DNA of 64,000 nucleotides from Rhodovastum atsumiense (GTDB taxonomy: Bacteria; Pseudomonadota; Alphaproteobacteria; Acetobacterales; Acetobacteraceae). The notes beneath the pieces were generated by a model that was not told where the DNA came from, made no database searches, and saw only the letters and a program-made list of their open reading frames with translations. A program made the translations under genes and the position numbers. This document shows, in pieces, positions 1-8,731 of this stretch. The DNA lies in NCBI RefSeq assembly GCF_937425535.1, contig NZ_OW485601.1, forward strand, positions 3,083,501 through 3,147,500. The letters are read 5' to 3'. Within the stretch, counting starts at the first letter, position 1; every line of letters starts with the position of its first letter.

Positions 1-6
1 TTTTAG

Positions 7-912
7 CTACTCTGGCGTGTGGTGCGACGGGAGCTGTTCCGGTGGCGCGTCGTAGCCGAGCGCCCAGTCGGGGCACCAGAACCAGCAGCGCTCCGGCGAG
101 CGCGGCGCGGGACGGAGATAGCTGCGCACGAATTCGACGCCGGGGCGGGCGAAGGCGCGGGCGAGGCTTTCCCGCAGCGCCGGCGTGCCGGCCAGGCGGC
201 CGGCGGCGGTGACGAAGGCGCAGGGGCAGAGATGCCGGACGGGAAAGCCGGCACCGTCGTGGCCAATGGCCAGCACGGCGCCGCGGGCGGACGGGTCGCC
301 CCCCTTGCCGCCGGCCTGGGCCGGCGCGAGCGGGAAGACCAGCATGCCGCCGGGGGCCAGATGCCCGGTCCAGGCGGCGGCGGGATCGGCCACGGCGAAA
401 TTGACGTAGATCCGGTCGGTGGTGTCCCGCGGCCAGAGGGCGGCGTCGCCCTGCCGGACGGTGACGTTGCGCCACGGTGCCAGGTTGGCGGTGGCGGTGG
501 CGGCGAGGTGGCGGTCATATTCGATGGCGGTGACCGTTCCCTGCGGGCCGGTGAGCTCGGCCAGCAGAGCCGTGTAGTAGCCGCTGCCCGCGCCCAGGTG
601 CAGCACCCGGTCACCGGGGCGCACCGCCAGATGGTGCAGCATCCGCGCATGCAGCGAGGGGCTGCCGTTGTTGAGCCCGCGCTGCCGGTCCAGCACCACC
701 AGCACGTCCTCGTAGATGCGGGCCGGGTCGTTTTCGGCGAGCGTGACCGCGCCGAGTTCCTGGTCGAGGATGGTCCAGGGATCCGGCCCCAGGAAGGCCT
801 CACGCGGGACGGTGGCGAAGGCCGCGGCGACGGCGCTGTCGGTGACCCCGGCGATGCGCAGCATGCGGTCTGCATAGTCGCGGCGCAGGGCGGCGGGGTC
901 GGTGGCGGTCAT
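7..912 (-). CDS. PCMT-family SAM-dependent methyltransferase
   Basis: 301 aa. A Rossmann-type methyltransferase of the protein-L-isoaspartate O-methyltransferase (PCMT) fold: the SAM-binding motif I GAGSGY lies at residues 107-112, followed by an acidic strand (VTAIEYD) as in motif II. The usual PCMT substrate motif (ISQP-type) just before motif I reads NNGSPSLHA here, so repair of isoaspartate is not assured and a different substrate is possible. The start codon overlaps the stop of gmk by 4 nt (ATGA), so it is the last gene of a yicC-gmk-methyltransferase operon. The C-terminal third is poorly conserved with classic PCMT. The fold is clear; the substrate is unknown. Confidence 0.75.
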   Translation of the reverse strand: MTATDPAALRRDYADRMLRIAGVTDSAVAAAFATVPREAFLGPDPWTILDQELGAVTLAENDPARIYEDVLVVLDRQRGLNNGSPSLHARMLHHLAVRPGDRVLHLGAGSGYYTALLAELTGPQGTVTAIEYDRHLAATATANLAPWRNVTVRQGDAALWPRDTTDRIYVNFAVADPAAAWTGHLAPGGMLVFPLAPAQAGGKGGDPSARGAVLAIGHDGAGFPVRHLCPCAFVTAAGRLAGTPALRESLARAFARPGVEFVRSYLRPAPRSPERCWFWCPDWALGYDAPPEQLPSHHTPE

Positions 913-1547
913 CCGTCCAGGGCGGTGATGAAAGCCGGCAGGCCGGTCTGGCGCCCGGTGGCCAGGCGCGCCGCCTGCAGCACCGCCCGCGCCCCGGCGA
1001 CCGCGGTGGCGAAGTCGGCGTTGACCAGGACGTGGTCGAATTCCGGCGCGTGCGCGATTTCCGCGCGGGCGGCGCGCATGCGCCGGGCGATCTCGGCGGG
1101 GTCGTCGGTGCCGCGGCCGCGCAGCCGTTCTTCCAGCACCGCGAGCGAAGGGGGCAGCACGAACAGCCCGACGACGTCGCGCGGCAGGGCGTCACGCAGT
1201 TGCCGGTGGCCCTGCCAGTCGATGTCGAACACCACGTCGCGGCCTGCCGCCAGCGCCGCTTCGACCGGGGCGCGCGGGGTGCCGTAGCTGCGGCCGAACA
1301 CCGTCGCCCATTCCAGCAGTTCGTCGTTGCGGGCCATCGCCTCGAATTCGGCCGGGGAGCGGAAATAGTAATGCACCCCTTCCTCCTCGCCGGGGCGGGG
1401 GGCGCGGGTGGTGGCGCTGACCGACAGCATCAGGTCGGGCTCGGCCTGCAGCAGGGCGCGGGTGATCGAGCTCTTGCCGGCGCCGGAGGGGGCGGCGATG
1501 ACCAGGCAGACGCCGCGGCGGGGCAGCGTGCTCAGCAGCGTGCTCAT
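909..1547 (-). CDS. gmk: Guanylate kinase
   Basis: 212 aa, normal length for the family. Catalyses GMP + ATP to GDP + ADP in the cytoplasm. The P-loop APSGAGKSS is at residues 19-27, followed by the GMP-binding segment with SVSATTRAPRPGE and HYYF, and the DIDWQG strand that replaces the usual DIDVQG. The start ATG overlaps the yicC stop (ATGA); its own stop overlaps the next methyltransferase start in the same way, so the three genes are translationally coupled. The yicC-gmk arrangement is widespread in alphaproteobacteria. Confidence 0.96.
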   Translation of the reverse strand: MSTLLSTLPRRGVCLVIAAPSGAGKSSITRALLQAEPDLMLSVSATTRAPRPGEEEGVHYYFRSPAEFEAMARNDELLEWATVFGRSYGTPRAPVEAALAAGRDVVFDIDWQGHRQLRDALPRDVVGLFVLPPSLAVLEERLRGRGTDDPAEIARRMRAARAEIAHAPEFDHVLVNADFATAVAGARAVLQAARLATGRQTGLPAFITALDG

Positions 1548-2452
1548 TCGACGTTCTGCACCTGCTCGCGCAGTTGCTCGATGGTCGCCTTCAGCTTCAG
1601 CCCGGTGGCGGTCAGCGCCACCGAGGCGGATTTGCTGCACAGCGTGTTGGCCTCGCGGTTGAATTCCTGCACCAGGAAGTCGAAGCGCCGGCCGATCGCG
1701 GTGCCCTCGGCGAGCAGGGTGGCGGCGGCGTACAGGTGGGCATCCAGCCGGTCCAGTTCCTCGCGCACGTCGGAGCGGGCGGCGAGCAGGGCGACTTCCT
1801 GGGCGATGCGTTCTTCCGGCAGCGTCGGCACCTCGGCGAGCAGGGCCTGCACCGATTCCAGCATGCGGGTGCGCTGCAGCGCGGGCTGGTCGGCGGCTTC
1901 CTCGGTGGCGCGGCGGCACAGGGCGGCGATCTCGTCGAGCAGGCCGGTCAGGGTCGCCGCCAGCCGGGCGCCCTCGGCGCGGCGGGCAGCGACGAGGCCG
2001 TCGAGGGCGGCGAGGAAGCCCTGGCGGACCGCTTCCTCGCGGGCGCGGGTCACCTGTTCGTCCTCGGCGACCACGGCGGCGGGGCGCAGCACGCCCGGCA
2101 GCGCCAGCAGTGCTTCCGGTCGCGGCGGCGGGGCGCCGGGGATGCGGCGCTGCAATTCCGTCACCAGCGCCAGCGCCTGGTCCAGCGCGGCGGGGTCGGG
2201 CATCAGCCGCGGCGCCTCGTCGCGGCGGATGGTCAGGCCGGCGGTGACGTTGCCGCGGCGCAGCAGCTTCGCCGCCGCCTCGCGCAGCGCGGGTTCCAGC
2301 GTGTCGAAGCCGGGCGGCAGGCGGAAGCGCAGCTCCAGGCCGCGCCCGTTCACGCTGCGCAGTTCCCAGGCCCAGGCGGTTCCCTCGATGATCCCCTCGG
2401 TGCGGGCGAAGCCGGTCATCGACGCGAGGGGAGAGGCGGGCGGCGCGGTCAT
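1544..2452 (-). CDS. yicC: YicC family endoribonuclease
   Basis: 302 aa. YicC proteins are ring-shaped endoribonucleases; in E. coli YicC takes part in degrading small RNA RyhB. The family N-terminus SMTGFART is at residues 11-18 and the conserved C-terminal block with EFNREANTLCSKS is present, so both YicC_N and DUF1732 parts are complete. The chosen ATG begins MTAPPASP and adds about ten residues before the family core. The gene heads a minus-strand operon with gmk (4-nt overlap). It faces the plus-strand SDR gene across 91 nt, so both promoters must lie in 2453-2543. Confidence 0.92.
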   Translation of the reverse strand: MTAPPASPLASMTGFARTEGIIEGTAWAWELRSVNGRGLELRFRLPPGFDTLEPALREAAAKLLRRGNVTAGLTIRRDEAPRLMPDPAALDQALALVTELQRRIPGAPPPRPEALLALPGVLRPAAVVAEDEQVTRAREEAVRQGFLAALDGLVAARRAEGARLAATLTGLLDEIAALCRRATEEAADQPALQRTRMLESVQALLAEVPTLPEERIAQEVALLAARSDVREELDRLDAHLYAAATLLAEGTAIGRRFDFLVQEFNREANTLCSKSASVALTATGLKLKATIEQLREQVQNVE

Positions 2453-2543
2453 GCTGGCATCCTTCCGGAGTGCGACCTTCCAGAAGCCCGATCCTTCTGG
2501 CAAGAGCGCGCCCTTGTAGCAGGGCGGGGCAGGTCCCGGAACC

Positions 2544-3335
2544 ATGGTTGCATATGGCTGCGTGCTGATCACCGGTGCGTCCTCGGGTCTGGGGCGGGCG
2601 CTGGCGCTGGCCCTCGCGGCGCCGGGCGTGGTGCTGCACCTCTCCGGGCGCGACGGCGACCGGCTGCGGGCGACCGCGCGGGACTGCGCCGCCCGCGGGG
2701 CGGCGGTGCGGGAGCAGGTGCTGGATGTGCGCGACGCCGCGGCGATGGCGTCCTGGGTCGCGGCGGCGGGGCGGCTGGATCTGGTGGTCGCCAATGCCGG
2801 GATCTCGGCCGGCACCGGCGACGGGCGGGCGGAGACGCCGGCGCAGACAAGGGCGATCTTCGCGGCCAATCTCGACGGGGTGCTGAACACGGTGCTGCCC
2901 GCGCTCGCGGTGATGCGGACGCAGGCACCGGATGGGCAGGGGGTGCGCGGGCGCATCGCCGTGGTGGCCTCGATTGCCGGGTTCATCGCCTCCCCCGGCG
3001 CCCCGGCCTATTGCGCGAGCAAGGCGGCGGTGGATGCCTGGACGGTGGCGACGGCGGCGGGGGTGCGGCGCGAGGGCGTGGTGATGACCAGCATCTGCCC
3101 GGGTTTCGTGCGCACGGCGATGACGGCGCGCAACCGTTTCCCGATGCCCGGCCTGATGGATGCGGAGCCGGCGGCGGGGATCATCCTGCGCGGCATCGCC
3201 GCGGGGCGGCGGCGGGTGGTGTTTCCCTGGTGGATGGGGCTGGCGGCACGGCTGGCCGGGCTGTTGCCGCCGCGCCTCTCCGGCGCGTTGCTCGGACGGG
3301 CGCCCGGCAAGGCGGGCTTGTCCGGATCGGCGTGA
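2544..3335 (+). CDS. Short-chain dehydrogenase/reductase
   Basis: 263 aa. Classical SDR: cofactor motif TGASSGLG at residues 10-17, NAG at 84-86, catalytic Ser143, and Y156-x3-K160 within YCASK. The substrate cannot be read from sequence. The C-terminus (after residue 210) has a hydrophobic LAARLAGLLPPRLSG stretch that may touch the membrane, as in some lipid-modifying SDRs. It is transcribed away from yicC, and the MBL-fold gene follows 39 nt downstream on the same strand. Confidence 0.85.
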   Translation: MVAYGCVLITGASSGLGRALALALAAPGVVLHLSGRDGDRLRATARDCAARGAAVREQVLDVRDAAAMASWVAAAGRLDLVVANAGISAGTGDGRAETPAQTRAIFAANLDGVLNTVLPALAVMRTQAPDGQGVRGRIAVVASIAGFIASPGAPAYCASKAAVDAWTVATAAGVRREGVVMTSICPGFVRTAMTARNRFPMPGLMDAEPAAGIILRGIAAGRRRVVFPWWMGLAARLAGLLPPRLSGALLGRAPGKAGLSGSA

Positions 3336-3374
3336 GAGGCGAGAACGTTACGCGGAACGAGGAAGGAGGCGACT

Positions 3375-4247
3375 GTGTTGCACGGGAATGCCGGTGTTCA
3401 CCATCTCGCCATCGGCGGGATCACGGTGACCGCCTTGAATGAAGGCGTGCTGCAGGCATCGACCGAGCTGGTGACCGGCCTGGAGAGATCGGTCGCGGAG
3501 GAGATGTTGCGCGAGGCGTTCCGGCCGGTGCCGCCGCGCATCACCGTCAGTTGCTTCCTGCTGGAATTCGCCGGGCGGCGGGTGCTGATCGACGCAGGCA
3601 GCGGCAACGCCTCGGGGACGGGGCTCGGGCTGGCGCGGTCGCGGCTGAAGGCCCTGGACGTGCATCCGGCGGGGATCGACACGGTGCTGATCACGCACGC
3701 CCATTTCGATCACGTCGGCGGGCTGATCGACGAGGCCGGCAACCCTTACTTCCCCAATGCCGAGCTGGTGCTGCACGAGGCCGAGCCGGCGTTCTGGCTG
3801 GACGAGGCGAATGCCGCGCAGGCGCCGGAGGTGCGGCGGCAATCCTTCGCCACGGCGCGGCGGGCGCTGGCCCCCTACCTGCAGAAGAAGCTGCGCACGG
3901 TCCGCCACGGCCAGGAAGCGCTGCCCGGCATCACCGCCCATCACCTGCCGGGACACACGCCCGGCCATTGCGGCTGGGTGCTCAGTTCCAATGGCGACAC
4001 GCTGCTGGTCTGGGGTGACGTGATCCACCTGCCGGCGATCCAGTTCGCCCGGCCGGAGGCCGGCCTGGCGTACGACATCGATCCCGAGCAGGGGCGGGCG
4101 ACGCGGGCGCAGGTGCTGGACATGGTGGCGACCGACCGGCTGCGCATCGCCGGCATGCACCTGGACTTCCCGACCTTCGGCCATGTGGTGCGGGCCGGGA
4201 CCGGCTACGCCTTCCTGCCGGAAGTCTGGCGCCCGGGAGCGCACTGA
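3375..4247 (+). CDS. MBL-fold metallohydrolase
   Basis: 290 aa. Metallo-beta-lactamase fold: the zinc motif HAHFDH is at residues 108-113, with a downstream HLPGHTPGHCGW histidine and a WGDVIH aspartate block completing the dinuclear site. This pattern fits quorum-quenching lactonases and related hydrolases, but the substrate is unassigned. The start is a GTG preceded by GGAAGGAGG at good spacing; no in-frame ATG fits better. It ends just before a palindromic repeat that lies between it and the convergent alpha/beta hydrolase gene. Confidence 0.85.
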   Translation: MLHGNAGVHHLAIGGITVTALNEGVLQASTELVTGLERSVAEEMLREAFRPVPPRITVSCFLLEFAGRRVLIDAGSGNASGTGLGLARSRLKALDVHPAGIDTVLITHAHFDHVGGLIDEAGNPYFPNAELVLHEAEPAFWLDEANAAQAPEVRRQSFATARRALAPYLQKKLRTVRHGQEALPGITAHHLPGHTPGHCGWVLSSNGDTLLVWGDVIHLPAIQFARPEAGLAYDIDPEQGRATRAQVLDMVATDRLRIAGMHLDFPTFGHVVRAGTGYAFLPEVWRPGAH

Positions 4248-4268
4248 CCCGACCGGGGTTTGACCTGC

Positions 4269-4372
4269 CAAGGGCTTCGCCCTCGGACCCCGCTATTTTT
4301 TCTGTGCCGCGCAGCGCGAATGGGGTGCAGGGGCCTTGTGGTCCCTGCCGGGTCCAGGGCAGCGCCCTGGCC
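4269..4372. repeat. Mosaic hairpin repeat, copy A (inverted orientation)
   Basis: Intergenic cluster of palindromes between two convergent genes. It contains AGGGC-TTC-GCCCT, a segment with TGCCGCGCAGCGCGAATGGG, a GGGGCC-TTGT-GGTCCC type hairpin and CCAGGGC-A-GCGCCCTGG. The same modules recur at 13627-13775, 17647-17755, 26828-26893 and 49806-49968. This copy is in the opposite orientation to those at 13.6, 26.8 and 49.8 kb. It contains a T6 run (4287-4293 region) after the first hairpin, so it could end transcription of the MBL-fold gene. Confidence 0.75.
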
Positions 4373-4425
4373 TTTGCCGTGGGCGTCTGGTCGGGCTCAG
4401 GGCAGGCGGACGTACTGGAGCAATT

Positions 4426-5052
4426 TTAGCGCAAAAGTTGCTCCAACCATTCCCGGGCGACCGTTCCATCCGCTGCGGTGAGGGCATGTCCGCAATCGAG
4501 GACATGCATCCTGACCACGGCTTCAGCGGATCGCAGCAGCTCCGCGAGCGCCTGTCCCTGCGCGGGCGGCGCGATGGGATCGTCGGCACCGGCGACCAGC
4601 AGCACGGGAACGCCCGCCTGCGCCACCGCCGCGGCCTGCCGCAGCGGCGGGACCGCCCGCAGCAGCACGGCACCGGCGAAGATGCCGGGATGGCGCAGCA
4701 GCATCGCCGCCGCCGTGTTCGCCCCGTTCGAGAAGCCAAGGACGATCGGAGGCGGCAAGCGGTGGCGTGTCCGGGCGGCGGCAAGGAAGCCGGCGAGATG
4801 GTCCGCCCGCCGCGCCACATCGACTTCGTCCAGCGTGCCGTCGGCGAAGCGGCGGAAGAAGCGAAGTGCCCCGTTTTCCTCGACCTGGCCACGCGGGGCC
4901 AGGATGGCGGCGCCGGGGAGCACCGATGCGGCGAGCGCGAGCAACTCGGTCTCGTCGCCGCCGGTGCCGTGCAGCAGCAGCAGCAGCGGCAAGGCGGGCC
5001 GCGTGGCCGGTGCGAAGCGATGCACGAAGCATCGCCCGCCGCCTTGGTTCAT
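4426..5052 (-). CDS. Alpha/beta hydrolase (phospholipase/carboxylesterase type)
   Basis: 208 aa. Serine hydrolase of the carboxylesterase/phospholipase (PF02230-like) group: oxyanion region LLLHGTGGDE near the N-terminus, nucleophile elbow GFSNGA, a later acidic ADDPI and the histidine in DCGHALT give a complete Ser-Asp-His triad. In relatives this family is often fused or linked to ring-cleavage and hydroquinone degradation genes. A GTG at 5064 would overlap the stop of the upstream MFS gene by 4 nt and add four residues; either start means translational coupling. It is the last gene of the 8.6-4.4 kb operon. Confidence 0.85.
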   Translation of the reverse strand: MNQGGGRCFVHRFAPATRPALPLLLLLHGTGGDETELLALAASVLPGAAILAPRGQVEENGALRFFRRFADGTLDEVDVARRADHLAGFLAAARTRHRLPPPIVLGFSNGANTAAAMLLRHPGIFAGAVLLRAVPPLRQAAAVAQAGVPVLLVAGADDPIAPPAQGQALAELLRSAEAVVRMHVLDCGHALTAADGTVAREWLEQLLR

Positions 5053-5060
5053 GCCCCCGT

Positions 5061-6416
5061 TCACGCCCGCACCGGTACGGGGGAGGGGACCATTTTCCGG
5101 GTGGTCAGCAGCAGGATGGCCACGCCGGCCAGCATCATCCCGGCCATCACCCACAGCCCCGCGGTCAGGCTGCCGGTCTGCGTGCGCACCCAGCCCAGCA
5201 GCATGGGGCTGAAGAACCCGCCGGTGAGGCCGAGGCAGTTGATCAGCGCCAGCCCCCCGGCGGCCGCGCGCTCCGGCAGGTAGGCCATGGGGATCGCGTA
5301 GAAGATCGGCATCGCGGCGAACAGGGTCGCGGTGGCCACCGCGAGCAGGGCCAGCACCAGTGCCAGTTGTGTCCCCGCCAGCGACGCCATCAGCAGGCAG
5401 GAGGCGCCGAGCACGACATTGACCGCGTAGTGCCAGCGCCGCTCGTCGCAGCGGTCGGACTGGCGGGAGATCAGGACCATGCCGACCGAGCCGATGCCGT
5501 AGGGGATGATCGACCACAGCCCCACCTCGGTGGCGCTGCGCACGCCCGCGGCCTGCAGCATCACCGGCATCCAGAAGGTGATGGCATAGAGGCCGCAGAC
5601 GAGGGTGAACCAGGCGGCTGACCAGAAATAGATCCGCGGATCGCGCAGCGCCGCGCCGAAGCCATGCCCGCCTCCGGCGCGGCTGGCGTCGCGGGCGATG
5701 TCCGCCGACAGGGCTGCCTTTTCCTCCGCGCTCAGCCAGTTGGCCTCGTGCGGACGATCGGACAGGACCAACAGCACGCACAGGCTCAACAGGATCGCCG
5801 GCAATCCTTCCAGCAGGAACATCCATTGCCAGCCCTTGAAGCCGAGCACGCCCTGGAAACCGTCCAGGATGAGCCCGGAGACCGGCGCGCCGATGACGCC
5901 GGCCACGGCGCTGCCGCTGAGGAACACCGCCGTGACCTGGGCCCGTCGCCGGTTGGGGTACCAGAGCGTGAGATAGAACATCACGCCGGGCGCGAGCCCG
6001 GCCTCGAACACGCCGAGCACCAGCCGCACCGCGTAGAACGAGAGCGGTCCGACCACGAACATCGTTGCGCAGGAGGCCGCCCCCCACAGCAGCAGGATGC
6101 GGACCAGCGTCTTCCGCGCGCCGACGCGCTGCAGGTAGATGTTGCTCGGGATCTCGCACAGGAAGTAGGTGACGAAGAACAGTCCGGCGGCGAGGCCGTA
6201 GACCTGGTCGGTGAAGCCGAGGTCGCCGCGCATGTGCAACTGCGCGTAGCCGATATTGACCCGGTCCAGATAGGCGATGACGTAGCAGGCAAAAAGGATC
6301 GGCAGCAGGCGCCATGTGACCTTCCGGTACAGCGCCGCATGCGGGTCATCCGGGCCGGCGATCGCGCCTGTGGCCGCTGCCGCCGCCCCGGGCGTGAGAA
6401 TGTTCTGCCGCTGCAT
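5061..6416 (-). CDS. MFS transporter, anion:cation symporter (ACS) family
   Basis: 451 aa with about 12 hydrophobic segments. Inner-membrane uptake carrier for an organic acid: the N-terminal block FACYVIAYLDRVNIGYA is the signature of the ACS family (phthalate, tartrate, glucarate and similar permeases), and the loop sequence with YLQRVGARKT fits the MFS motif after TM2. The start is the ATG giving MQRQNI, about 34 residues before the first conserved helix. The gene lies between a FAH-family gene and the hydrolase in one minus-strand operon, which suggests that the imported acid is the substrate of that pathway. The substrate is not known. Confidence 0.9.
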   Translation of the reverse strand: MQRQNILTPGAAAAATGAIAGPDDPHAALYRKVTWRLLPILFACYVIAYLDRVNIGYAQLHMRGDLGFTDQVYGLAAGLFFVTYFLCEIPSNIYLQRVGARKTLVRILLLWGAASCATMFVVGPLSFYAVRLVLGVFEAGLAPGVMFYLTLWYPNRRRAQVTAVFLSGSAVAGVIGAPVSGLILDGFQGVLGFKGWQWMFLLEGLPAILLSLCVLLVLSDRPHEANWLSAEEKAALSADIARDASRAGGGHGFGAALRDPRIYFWSAAWFTLVCGLYAITFWMPVMLQAAGVRSATEVGLWSIIPYGIGSVGMVLISRQSDRCDERRWHYAVNVVLGASCLLMASLAGTQLALVLALLAVATATLFAAMPIFYAIPMAYLPERAAAGGLALINCLGLTGGFFSPMLLGWVRTQTGSLTAGLWVMAGMMLAGVAILLLTTRKMVPSPVPVRA

Positions 6417-6484
6417 CGTGAACGTTTTCCCCCATGTTTGTTGCAGTCTCGCGCGCCGCCCCGCCGATCCGCGGGGCGGCGGGA

Positions 6485-7348
6485 TCAGCCCGTTGCGGCG
6501 GTGACGCCGTTGCGCAGCGTGCCGAGGCCCTCCATCGCCACCTCGCAGACATCGCCCGGTTGCATCCACAGCGGCGGCTTGCGGGCGAAGCCGACGCCCG
6601 CGGGCGTGCCGGTGACGATGATGTCGCCGCACTCCAGCGTGCAGACCTCGCTCAGCAGCGAGACCAGGGTGGCGACATCGAAGATGAGATCGTCGGTCGA
6701 GGCATCCTGCACCGTCTCGCCGTTCAGCCGGGTCTGCAGGCGCAGCCCGGCGCAACCCGGCGGCAGCGTGTCGGCGGTGACGAGCCAGGGGCCGAAGGCG
6801 CCGGTGGCGTCGAAGGTCTTGCCGACGGTCCATTGCGGCGTGCGGAACTGGTAGTCCCGGATCGACGCGTCGTTGAACAGCGAATAGCCCACGACATGGT
6901 CGAGCGCGCTGTGCCGGGGGATGTCCCGTCCGGCGCGGCCGATCACCGCGACAAACTCGCCTTCGAAGTCGAGTTGGTCGGACTGGCGCGGCCGGATGAT
7001 CGGCGCGCCATGGCCGACCAGGCTGGAGGCGAAGCGTGCGAAGATCGTCGGATAGGACGGCGGCGTGAAGCCGCTTTCCGCCGAATGCGCGGCATAGTTC
7101 AGCCCGACGCAGATGATCTTGCCCGGCGCGCGCAGCGGCGGCAGGAAGACCGCCTCTGCCTCATTGATCTCCGGCGCGGCGGCCAGGGCGCGCCCCGCCG
7201 CGGCGAGCGCCTCCGCGCCGCCGGCGACGAGGCTCTCCAGGCTGCCGGGGCAGGCCGGATCATCGATGAAACGGCCGCGCACCCTTCCGTCGCTGCCGGG
7301 GACGGCGATGGCCTGCCGGTCGCCGATGCCGAGTGTGGCGAATTGCAT
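6485..7348 (-). CDS. Fumarylacetoacetate hydrolase (FAH) family protein
   Basis: 287 aa. FAH-fold enzyme of the type that hydrolyses, decarboxylates or hydrates 2-oxo acids in aromatic catabolism. Visible are GLNYAAH at 82-88, the metal-binding acidic cluster DFEGE at 127-131 (E129, E131), and the C-terminal GTPAGVGFARKPP loop typical of this family. Length and architecture are complete. It is the third gene of a five-gene operon with an ACS-type importer, which supports a catabolic role. The exact reaction cannot be decided. Confidence 0.88.
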   Translation of the reverse strand: MQFATLGIGDRQAIAVPGSDGRVRGRFIDDPACPGSLESLVAGGAEALAAAGRALAAAPEINEAEAVFLPPLRAPGKIICVGLNYAAHSAESGFTPPSYPTIFARFASSLVGHGAPIIRPRQSDQLDFEGEFVAVIGRAGRDIPRHSALDHVVGYSLFNDASIRDYQFRTPQWTVGKTFDATGAFGPWLVTADTLPPGCAGLRLQTRLNGETVQDASTDDLIFDVATLVSLLSEVCTLECGDIIVTGTPAGVGFARKPPLWMQPGDVCEVAMEGLGTLRNGVTAATG

Positions 7349-7386
7349 CCGTGTCTCCGAAGCTGTCCGATGGTAGGGGGGGCGGA

Positions 7387-7929
7387 TCAGAGCCGCCGGA
7401 ACCAGTCCTCGATGTCGATCTCGAGCGGCAGCAGGATGCGGACCACGCAGTTGTACCAGGCGATGGTCAGCACGAGTTCGAGGCGCTGCGGCTCGTCAAG
7501 CACGGCGCAGAGTTGCTGCCACAGGTCATCATCGAGCCGCCCGTCGCGCGTGACCGCGCGCGCGACCCGCATCACCACGCGCTCCTGGTCGCTGAACACG
7601 GGCGCGTCTTCGAAGTCGTGCAGTCGCTCCAGCTTCTCCCGCGTGACGCCGGCCTTGACCGCGCTGTTCCAGTGATGCGCGACCTCGTACTCCGCGCTGG
7701 TTTCCAGGCCGACGGTGAGCACGGCGAGTTCCCGCAATTGCCGGTCCAGAATGGTGCTGTGGCGCAGCGACATGGCCATGGCCAGCACGCCCTCGCACAA
7801 GGCGGGCGCATTGGCGATCGCGAGGAAGATGTTCTCGACCGGCTTGCCGCGCAGCGCTTCCAGGCGATCGAACAAGGCCTGATCGGCTGCGGGGGCAGCG
7901 TCGCGTGATGCGTAGGGAATGCGTGCCAT
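7387..7929 (-). CDS. Carboxymuconolactone decarboxylase (CMD) family protein
   Basis: 180 aa, all-helical CMD/AhpD-like fold judged from HHWNSAVKAGVTREKLERL and the preceding LRELAVLTVGLETSAEYEVAH. The CxxC of AhpD-type peroxidoreductases is absent, so it is more like the lyase/decarboxylase branch. It lies 6 nt downstream of the deacetylase gene and 38 nt upstream of the FAH gene, in the same operon. The start ATG is preceded by AGGA at suitable spacing. The substrate is unknown. Confidence 0.82.
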   Translation of the reverse strand: MARIPYASRDAAPAADQALFDRLEALRGKPVENIFLAIANAPALCEGVLAMAMSLRHSTILDRQLRELAVLTVGLETSAEYEVAHHWNSAVKAGVTREKLERLHDFEDAPVFSDQERVVMRVARAVTRDGRLDDDLWQQLCAVLDEPQRLELVLTIAWYNCVVRILLPLEIDIEDWFRRL

Positions 7930-7935
7930 CGGGTC

Positions 7936-8607
7936 CTACCGGGTGATGTCGTGAGAGGTGGGGGCATCGGCGATGAAGGCGGGGTCGAGGCTGACGGGGT
8001 GGCCGTCGCGTGTCAGCACCACGCTGTCGGGGAAGTCCTGCGTGAAGGTGACACCTTCGTCGGCCAGTCGCCGCAGCAAGTCCGGCAGCCCCGCGAGGCA
8101 GCCGGTTTCGATGTCGTGCAGGACGACCACCGCCCAGTCCTGCGCCCGTACCTGCGAGACGCAGCGTTCGACCCAGCCATCCGGGTCCCGCCAGTCGCCC
8201 GGGACGCTGTTCCAGAGGATGGTGGTGTAGCGCCCGCGCAGCAGATGCGCGGTGGCGGCGCGGCTCAGCAGATGCGGGCCGAGCAGTCCGTCATTGCCGT
8301 ACGGGCGGAACAGCTTCGCGGGGGTGGCGCAGGCGGCGATCCGCCATTGGGCTTCGTCGATCTCCCGCACGGCGTACCCGGCATCCGGCCGGTCGCCCAG
8401 GGCCACGCTGTGTGTCAGGGTATGGTTGGCCACCCAGTGGCCGGCCCGATGCACCTCGTGCATCAGCGCGACGCCGCCGGGCGCGCTCACTTTCTCGCCG
8501 ATCATGAAGAAGGTGCCGCGCAGGCCGTTCCGTTCCAGGATCGACAGAACGGCTTCCGTCACGCCCGGCGTCGGGCCGTTGTCGAAGGTGAGCGTCACCC
8601 GCTTCAT
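7936..8607 (-). CDS. Polysaccharide deacetylase (NodB/CE4) family protein, D-to-N variant
   Basis: 223 aa. NodB homology domain: motif 1 TFDNGP at residues 7-12, motif 2 with NHTLTH, motif 3 FRPYG and the later VVLHDIE. In standard CE4 enzymes motif 1 is TFDDGP; the second Asp, which binds the metal, is Asn10 here. Members acting on non-sugar amides are known in this fold, so an amidase role in small-molecule catabolism is possible given the neighbouring FAH, CMD and MFS genes. A GGAGG-type ribosome site precedes the chosen ATG. No signal peptide is seen, so it is likely cytoplasmic, which also argues against cell-wall deacetylation. Confidence 0.82.
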   Translation of the reverse strand: MKRVTLTFDNGPTPGVTEAVLSILERNGLRGTFFMIGEKVSAPGGVALMHEVHRAGHWVANHTLTHSVALGDRPDAGYAVREIDEAQWRIAACATPAKLFRPYGNDGLLGPHLLSRAATAHLLRGRYTTILWNSVPGDWRDPDGWVERCVSQVRAQDWAVVVLHDIETGCLAGLPDLLRRLADEGVTFTQDFPDSVVLTRDGHPVSLDPAFIADAPTSHDITR

Positions 8608-8731
8608 TTCGATGTTTTCCTCCCGCTGCGCCGCCAGCGTCAGGGGGCAGGATCGCAAGGTGGTTGGCCCTTGATAATCCGCGAACAGACGAAGATATTT
8701 TTTCCCAAACGAGGGTAAATCGGGGGGCGCC

